Positions 18,261 to 24,023 of a stretch of 24,023 bases of DNA are shown here, in pieces. The notes below the pieces were generated by a model. The model ran no database searches, was not told where the DNA came from, and saw nothing but the letters and a program-made list of their open reading frames with translations. Position 1 is the stretch's first letter; each line of letters starts with the position of its first letter. A program made the translations under genes and the position numbers. Source of the stretch: Welwitschia mirabilis (Eukaryota; Gnetophyta; Gnetopsida; Welwitschiales); the NCBI GenBank assembly GCA_051453625.1, contig JBOZIK010000001.1, positions 149,992,507-150,016,529 on the forward strand. Direction: 5' to 3'.

Positions 18261-18848
18261 AGCCTCCTTTGACTCTCCTTTTCATCTTTGATGCACCAGA
18301 GATTATCATAACAAGAGAGTGAAGAGTGAAAGATCTATCTTAAGAGTCACAAAAAGATGAGCACTTGCTGAAGGAATAAGTATCTTTTATTGAGACCTGG
18401 CTATTTTGTAATCTAAATAATATTACCATTTTAATATAAATTTTGGTTTTATTTTATTTTCATTATAGGATTTGTTGTGCCCCTTATAGTCTAATATTAT
18501 CTAGATCTCGTGATAATTTCTTGAGTGATATAGACTATCAAGGGCAATCTTTATTAAGGCTAAAAAGTAAAGTAAGGTTACGGTAATTTCGCATTACATG
18601 TTAGATTAGATTACATCTTACACTTTGCATGGTAGTTTATTTTCTTGCATTGTTCATTATTATTTCTGGTTCCGAAGATTAAATTACAAAAACAACCTAA
18701 GTCCCTTATGGATAGAATTAAAGATATATAATATTTTGGATCACTTCCATTATATTTATGTGATGTATTATGCATAATATCTATTTTGATTACTAATGAA
18801 AATATCTGTTTGAATATTAAAGCATGCATAAATACACAATGCACGAAA

Positions 18849-20156
18849 ACCATACTCCACAAAAGCTTAAAAAGATGGAATCAAGTCTAGAAAATCTATA
18901 TAAAAAGGTTTATAAGTGAAGGACTATGAAAAAAAGGAAAAAAAAGATAACAAACTTTTAATAAAAACCAAATGAAGATTATGCCTCCATTATGAATGTT
19001 TCTTCATAGAAATCCATTCTAATCTATTAGATGCTTTCTTAAAAATAGAACAAGTAGACTATTTTTATAGTGTATTGACTCCCCACATAAAATGACTTAT
19101 AGATTTCTCTTATGATGGAAAACTCATGAATCTTTCTTTATATGATGCTTGGACAAAATTAAGAGACCTTGTGAAGGTTATTCAAACTTGGTCAACTTCT
19201 AAAAAATTCAACTGTAGGCCAACTTATTAAAGAATTAAAAGAGGTTAAATAACAAAAAGAAGTAGAATCCAATCCTACATATTCTATGAGAGAATTTACA
19301 ATAATCTTGAAGAAGTATGCAGAAATAATCTTAGATGCCAAAATAGCAACAGAAAGAAGTGTTGTACAAAACTATATTTATGTGAGGATAATTATCATGC
19401 CACTAAAACCTGTTCTCTTTTTCCAACATTTAAAGAAAGAATTCCAAAAGAATTTTGTATTTTTAACCAACCATATCAAGACTTCTAAAATTAAAATTAG
19501 ACACAAACAAGATTTAACACTCATTTAAAAAAAAAAAAAACAACCTTTTAGAAACTGATTCAAAAATTTAAACTTTCAACTAGAACCATCAAACTTTTAA
19601 TATCGAAATGATCAACTCATAAATCTTACGAATGAACTTAAAAGAACATATGTCAACATAGAAAACATGATAAACATTTTTCAACAAACAATCCTAGAAA
19701 ATCAAATACCTCAAGGAGCTTTAACAATACAACCTTTATCAAACCCAAATGAACTAAGAAAAGATTATAAGGTTGTAATAAGAAATGAACAAGAAATAAA
19801 CCCTCCTCCAAATGAACCTTTTACTAAAAAAATAACTTAAGAGGACAAATGCATATTAAAATATTACAACTTCCCTTCTCTTAGAAAAAAGAAAAAGAAA
19901 ACTCCTTCTTAAAAAACCACTCCTTAGCTTGATAGTCTTAACAATAATTCAACTTTAAATAATCATTTAAAAGCCTTGATAAAATATGTAAACATAAATG
20001 TAACCTTTTAAAAAGTTTTACAAGAAAACCTAGGGTACTCAAAAATGGAAAGACCTAATAATAAAAAAATAAAAATGAGTTATCCCTAGAAAGGTCTTTC
20101 TTGATCAATCTCTCACAAATATAGTATTACAAAAATCAACCAAATTTAAAGATCCA
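18849..20156 (+). pseudogene. gag: gag remnant and linker, unit C, 5'-deleted
   Basis: It begins directly after LTR2 in the middle of the capsid-like domain (HKSLKRWNQV, YIKRFISEGL), so about the first third of gag is missing. Blocks NEDYAS-like, VDYFYS-like, DFSYDGKLMN and DAWTKLRDLVKVIQTWS follow. The zinc knuckle (19372-19413) has Leu for the first Cys but keeps CEDNYH and KTC. A frame seen at 19286-19528 is partly out of phase with the true one because of small indels, including a 14-A run near 19530. The linker has TAA at 19598-19600 and at 20009-20011, matching stops in the other units. It then carries LRKDYKVVIRNEQEINPPP, and a YSKM block leading to protease. Confidence 0.8.
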
Positions 20157-20641
20157 GGAGCAGCTAAAGTGAATGTTACTATAGAGGGAAACAAAATATT
20201 CGAAAATCTTTAATAGAAATTAGAGCAAGTGTTAACATTATGTTACTTCACATTTGTAAGAGACTTGGTTTGGAGGATAGAATAGAGACTACTCTAATTA
20301 TCTTATATCTAGCGGATATATCAGTTAAGAAATCATTAGGTATCATTAAAAAGATGGTAACTCAAATTGAAAAGCCTTAATATCCCATAGATGTGATTAT
20401 CATAGAAGTTGAGCATAATAGAGGATACCCTTTACTTCTAGGTAGACGCTTTTGTGCAACAAAACAATACATCATTAATACAAGAGTAGAAATAATGAAA
20501 TGTCACTTTAGAAATAGAATGTTTTTAATTAGAGTCTTTGATGTAGCTGAGAAAGATTTAGGTGATGATGAAATAAACATTAAAAGTAATATCAAACCAG
20601 ATTTATTCCTACAACATCACCCACTTGAAAAAAAAAGATGA
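20157..20641 (+). pseudogene. Retropepsin-like protease remnant, unit C
   Basis: GAAKVNVTI is followed by a one-base frameshift and then KSLIEIRASVNIMLLHICKR, IILYLADISVKKSLGII, a TAA (20378-20380), IDVIIIEVEHNRGYPLLLGR, RFCATKQYIINTRVEIMKCH, FLIRVFDVAEKDLGDDEI and LFLQHHPLEKKR. The fold is that of plant Ty3 retropepsins. The active-site D-x-G is E-I-R, so it is dead. A longer A run shifts the frame at about 20635. The C-terminal FDVAEKDLGDD block is nearly the same in all three protease copies, so it is a mark of this family. Confidence 0.85.
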
Positions 20642-20924
20642 AAACAAATGAGCATGTGCTTTGTGATGACCAACTTAAGAAAGAGGAAGAAATAAAACAT
20701 TTAGAGTACAAGGAAGTATAACTTTTAAACAAAGATTATGAGGAAGATTATTCATTACCTAAGCCAAAAATTAAAAATCATAATTTGAATGAGAAAAATG
20801 TTTTTAATGGACTTGATATAATTTTCTTTATGATGCTTAAAATAAAACTTTTGCATTTCATGAAAATATTTTACCACATTATCATTTCTCTCCCTTTTGA
20901 CTTCTAAAATTTGTGCTTTAATGT
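20642..20924 (+). pseudogene. C-terminal extension after protease, unit C
   Basis: In the shifted frame the sequence reads EYKEV, TAA (20719-20721), then NKDYEEDYSLPKPKIKNHNL and NEKNVFNGLD, homologous to the extension of A2. After about 20825 small indels break the frame. It shares a stop with A2 at the codon after EYKEV or its equivalent, which may be the natural end of the Gag-protease protein. Confidence 0.4.
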
Positions 20925-21306
20925 GCTATCATAGAATGCTTTCTATTAGTCCTCTCTTCATCCAATTTATTTTACTTGGAAATAATTGCACATCTCTTAT
21001 GTTTTATTAACTGGTAAATTTTTGGTTTGGACCTTATTTCTATGAAAATCTTGAGATCAAAATAGATCCTTAATTTTCCTTCCTCTATTTTCTTTTCAAT
21101 TTTCTGTTTTGATAGTCATTGATTTCATTTTCTGTTTTTAGTTTTTATTTTTTTGGTAGTTTGTATTTTCTATTTCTATAATAATAATAATCTATTGTCT
21201 CTTGTGTTGTTCCCATGATAAGGTGAATGATAGTCATTTCTCTTAATTTTTTAAGCTTTCTGATAATTTTCTATGTTATCCAATAATTTTTTTTTCCTTT
21301 GCCTCT

Positions 21307-21344
21307 ATCATCCTTATTATCATCTGGATGATAATTAGGATGAC
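21307..21344. repeat. 38-nt near-perfect hairpin
   Basis: Arms ATCATCCTTATTATCATC (21307-21324) and GATGATAATTAGGATGAC (21327-21344) pair at 16 of 18 positions around a two-base centre. The A2 tail has the homologous but decayed site at 11758-11800. It is the longest member of the TCATCC/GGATGA motif family. A transcriptional terminator is not expected in this setting. Confidence 0.85.
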
Positions 21345-21796
21345 ATTTAATAAAATATTGATTTTTGTTTTTTATTTTTTAAGAAAATACATTTTTATGA
21401 CTCTGTTGAGATTTCTAACTTCACTGTTTGAGAATTTTAAAAATCAATGGGCCAAATTCGAAGTTACATGAGAAAATCATCTAAATTTTCTCTTAGCTTT
21501 TTCGTTTGAAATATTATTACGCCATTACTTAATCATCTTTCAAACATGATTTATGTGTTATTTCCATGATTACTCTTTTGACTTAGGCATTTTAGTGGTA
21601 AAATTGGATTCACCAAATTTTATGACATTCACAAGTCCATGAACTTTAATTTAAAGAAAGATTCTTTATTTTTAATGTTTTTCTCTGTGGTGAAAAAATT
21701 CTAGATTATTTAAGAGTGTTTTTTAATATCTTAATCTTATGACTTCCACTTTTGTCTCTTGAAGTGTTTGATCATGTGGAATATTCTTTTGTTCCC

Positions 21797-21843
21797 AAAA
21801 AAAAAAAAAAAAAAGAAGGAGAAGAAGAAGAAGAAAAAGAAGA
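21797..21843. repeat. Poly-A plus (GAA)n microsatellite
   Basis: A run of about 18 A followed by GAAGGAGAAGAAGAAG-type repeats. The homologous place in the A2 tail (about 12240-12251) has only a short A run, so this expanded after the copies separated. Confidence 0.9.
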
Positions 21844-22994
21844 GTGTGAAATAAAAATCATGATGTTTTATATTTATGCTATCTCAAAAACATGGTCACC
21901 ATGATGTCATACTATAAGTACATCGGGGCAAATATTTTCGAGAGGAGCCTAACTATGGAAATGCCACTAGGAGCTCAGTTAGCCATGCTTTATCGGTTCT
22001 TACTTCTCTGACATAATGGTTTCACTTTCCTCATCATGGATAATAAAGTTTTATTTAAGCTTTGAGGCTATGGGATCAATGGAATTCCTGGTATCATTAG
22101 AGGTATTTCTTGTTTCTTAGACTCTTAGTCTTTTTACATAATCATTTCATTTCTTGAGATTTGGGTGTTTGTTTTGAGATAATGGTAAGAGAGTTCATTT
22201 TTAAGTAATTATTTAGTCTAATCATTCATTGTTTAAATCAATTTATTCTAGCATTATCATTATCATTGCCTTATCAAATGAAATTTTTGTACATTAAGTC
22301 ATGCCTTTTTTACATCAAGTGATGTTATGATTACTTTTATGGTAGTTTGTTATATTAAAATATCAGATTGGTGAGCTATATTTTGTTTATATTATCTTAT
22401 ATCTATTTCCCTTAGTTTATTTTGTGGTTTATTTAATTTTTTTAAAGTTATTATCATATTTTCTTAGCCTATTTTTCTTGTTCAAGTTTTCAATACAAAG
22501 ATAAATCCTTACTTATATAAGTGTTTTCTTTAGATGTTTGGTGTTGTAAGTGCTGCTCATGTACTTTTTATAATGAAACATTTTTATTGTCCACTCTTTT
22601 TCTTTACTTGTTAGAATATTTTATAGATCTATATTTTTTTTAAATTTGACATTACTCAGGTTTACACTTTATTAAGAAAGTTGTCCTATTTACCTACTTT
22701 CTTACTCCCATTTACTTTTTTTGCTTTATTTTCCAATACGAGATGTGTTGCTTTTTCCTTAGGAGGATGCAGACACCTATTTACATGGCTCATTTCAAAA
22801 ATTTTTAACTTAATTTAGATATCTTATGACATAAAATTTTCAAATTTTCATGCACATTATGCATTACTTATCATTTATCTATATAATGTGTTTTATAAGC
22901 CTATTTTATAACTTCCAGAATTATCTTTTGAAAATAAATTGACTTGTAATTATGATTTTTTCCACCTAGTTTTTGTTAGGGACTGATAAATGCT

Positions 22995-23004
22995 AAGTAA
23001 GGGG
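22995..23004 (+). promoter_or_regulatory. Polypurine tract before LTR3
   Basis: AAGTAAGGGG lies three bases before the TG of LTR3, matching the tract before LTR1. Confidence 0.65.
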
Positions 23005-23353
23005 CTATGTTGCACCACCAATTTGTGGTTATTTGATGGGTTTTATAAGTTGTTTTGCAGGACTTTTATATAAGTTTAAATGCAATTTTGAGGATTTTGG
23101 AGATACAAGAGAAAATCTTAGAAAAGTATGATTCTTATTCAAATTTGATATATTAAAGTACTTTGTAATGCATAGAGCTTTAAATAAGGATTATTAACAA
23201 AAATCCTAAGTTCTCCTTAAGAAAATGGTCAAATAAGACCATTCTCACTTTTGTGGTCCCCATGACAGGGAGGATGACAATTGCTAATGTGGACTACTAA
23301 ATCACTACTGAGTCAATATTTTGAGTCATCATTTGTAATGTGTTGTTATCCCC

Positions 23354-23373
23354 ATTATCATCTAGATGATAAT
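23354..23373. repeat. Perfect 20-bp palindrome in LTR3
   Basis: ATTATCATCTAGATGATAAT is fully self-complementary. It sits where LTR1 has TCATCCAGATGA and LTR2 has TCATCTAGATGA, and belongs to the same motif family as the 21307 hairpin. Confidence 0.9.
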
Positions 23374-23438
23374 ATAGATGTCACTGACATGTAACTGACT
23401 CTGATAGTGACTCTTAACTGTTTCATCCATTTTTGAGT

Positions 23439-23493
23439 TATAAATAAGCATGCCCTACATTTTTATTTTTTTGATATATTTTCTTATAAATAA
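23439..23493 (+). promoter_or_regulatory. Two TATA boxes in LTR3
   Basis: TATAAATAA occurs at 23439-23447 and again at 23485-23493. The second matches the position in LTR1 and LTR2. The first is followed by a copy-like GCATGCCCTACATTTTTATT stretch and may come from a local duplication. Confidence 0.55.
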
Positions 23494-24023
23494 GTCCCTC
23501 TTTGACTTTACTTTTCTTCTTCATTGCACCAAAAATTCTCATGATAGGAGATCAAAGAATGAGAGATCCATATCGAGTATTACAAAAAAATGTGCACTTG
23601 GTGGAGGGATGTGTATTCTTCATTGAGGTCAGGCTATTTTGTAACCAAGATGCTTGTTACTCTTTTTTAATATAAACCTTGTTTTATTTTTATATTTGCA
23701 TGTTAGTTTCTTAGATGACCCTTACAATCTATGTTGCCCTTGATCTAGTTACAATTTCTTGAGTGATATAGATTATCAAAGGTAGCCTTTGTTAAGGCTA
23801 AAAGCAACTAGTGTTAGTTTATTTTACATTCATCTAGATTAGTTACACTTTTCATTTGCATTACATTCCTTTATTTCTCTGCATTATTATTTATTTCTAG
23901 TTCCTATTCCATTTTGCAAAGCAACCTAAGTCTCATCTCATAGTCTTTAATGTGAATAGGACATTTCGGGTCTATTCCCACTCATACTAGTATGATGTAT
24001 TGTGTAAGACATCTATTTATTTT

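Larger units (their letters stand above)
17782..18848 (+). repeat. LTR2 (about 1067 bp)
   Basis: It starts TGTTACGCTGCCAATTTA, identical to LTR1 for the first 18 bases, and ends near ACACAATGCACGA, a mutated form of the LTR1 end. It carries a TATA box (18252-18260), the U3 dyad (18133-18154) and a perfect TCATCTAGATGA palindrome (18112-18123). GTCATC (18111) can also pair with GATGAC (18131). The 66 bp between CTAT repeats at 18335 and 18401 are present here and absent from LTR1. The sequence after it is mid-gag, not a primer site. Confidence 0.85.
20925..23007 (+). other. 2.1-kb 3' tail of unit C, noncoding, up to LTR3
   Basis: It aligns with the tail of A2 from the TCTCTTCATCCAATTTATT block to the polypurine tract, with no sign of polymerase or integrase genes. 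It holds the inverted-repeat motif at 21199-21238 and the best hairpin of the window at 21307-21344. It also has a (A)n(GAA)n expansion at 21797-21843 and about 100 extra bases at roughly 22130-22235 relative to A2. A stretch at 22019-22117 stays open in the same frame as 12434-12535 of A2 and ends at the same place. Confidence 0.65.
17782..24023 (+). mobile_element. Unit C element: LTR2, gag, protease, 3' tail, LTR3
   Basis: LTR2 begins exactly at a TG where unit B gag stops, as expected for an insertion into B. Its internal region lacks a primer site and leader: gag starts in mid-capsid directly after LTR2, so an internal deletion has taken place. Protease, a 2.1-kb tail, a polypurine tract and LTR3 follow in order. 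The window ends inside LTR3, so the right flank and any target site duplication cannot be checked. There is no polymerase or integrase. Confidence 0.65.
23008..24023 (+). repeat. LTR3, cut by the window end
   Basis: It starts TGTTGCACCACCAATTTGTG and follows LTR1 and LTR2 to the window end, where roughly 70 bp should remain. It has almost no CpG left and stops in the frame that is open in LTR1 and LTR2, so it is the most decayed of the three. It keeps the 66-bp block missing from LTR1. A perfect 20-bp palindrome lies at 23354-23373, and two TATAAATAA words at 23439 and 23485. Confidence 0.85.

Noticed and set aside
17782-18848. LTR2 as a solo LTR inserted in one gag gene
   Set aside because: The gag on its two sides overlaps in content (B reaches the linker, C restarts in mid-capsid), and the flanking five bases do not match as a duplication.
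18611-18862. Minus-strand ORF of 83 codons over the end of LTR2
   Set aside because: Runs across the LTR end into gag and is not kept open in LTR1.
1-24023. CRISPR arrays, operons, riboswitches or bacterial genes
   Set aside because: Repeats are LTRs, microsatellites or dispersed palindromes without regular spacers, and all recognised domains are of plant retroelements.
1-24023. tRNA genes
   Set aside because: The only tRNA-related sequences seen are primer binding sites; no cloverleaf with A and B boxes was recognised by eye.

Overview
The window looks like plant nuclear DNA made almost wholly of old, broken LTR retrotransposons of the Ty3/gypsy superfamily. Reasons: chromovirus-type RNase H, integrase and chromodomain remnants; Athila/Tat-like Gag and protease segments; LTRs of about 1 kb; and a primer binding site matching the 3' end of plant tRNA-Asp. 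Base composition is very AT-rich, CpG is scarce, and most lesions in reading frames look like C-to-T or G-to-A changes. That is the usual mark of long cytosine methylation. The species cannot be fixed from this sequence; a plant with very low-GC, deamination-eroded repeats (Welwitschia is one described example) is a weak guess. I see no intact host gene, no tRNA or rRNA gene and no bacterial-type feature.

Layout. 1-599: AT-rich flank. 600-3500: a + strand chromovirus relic (gag, then RT end plus RNase H, integrase, chromodomain) with protease and most of RT deleted. 3505-7020: gene-free AT-rich DNA with the likely start of that element's 3' LTR and several degenerate tandem repeats. 7021-24023: a cluster of related elements of one Athila/Tat-like family. 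Unit A1 (7021-9425: leader end, gag, protease) runs into a gap. Unit A2 (9919-13317: gag-PR linker, protease, 2-kb tail, polypurine tract) leads into LTR1 (13318-14309). LTR1 is followed at once by a tRNA-Asp primer binding site, a T-rich leader and a gag start with 60-bp repeats, which stop at a second gap. After that gap lie the end of another LTR, a decayed primer binding site, a leader and gag (unit B, to 17781). LTR2 (17782-18848) starts exactly there, followed by unit C (gag, protease, 2.1-kb tail, polypurine tract) and LTR3 (23008 to the window end).

The main observation is that the family seems to have been mobile without its own polymerase genes. In both copies where the 3' side can be read (A2 and C), the frame stops soon after protease and is followed by an alignable tail of about 2 kb running straight to a polypurine tract and LTR, with no reverse transcriptase, RNase H or integrase. 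This resembles the known class of non-autonomous gag-bearing elements (TR-GAG). Second, the LTRs, leaders and tails all carry copies of a short inverted-repeat motif built on TCATCC / GGATGA, the best being a 38-nt near-perfect hairpin in the unit C tail. Third, LTR1 and LTR2 both keep a frame of over 50 codons open while all gag and protease frames around them are broken.

All protein-coding remnants are pseudogenes. How they once worked together is inferred from family knowledge: Gag would form the particle, protease would process it, and polymerase and integrase would have come from a related full-length element.
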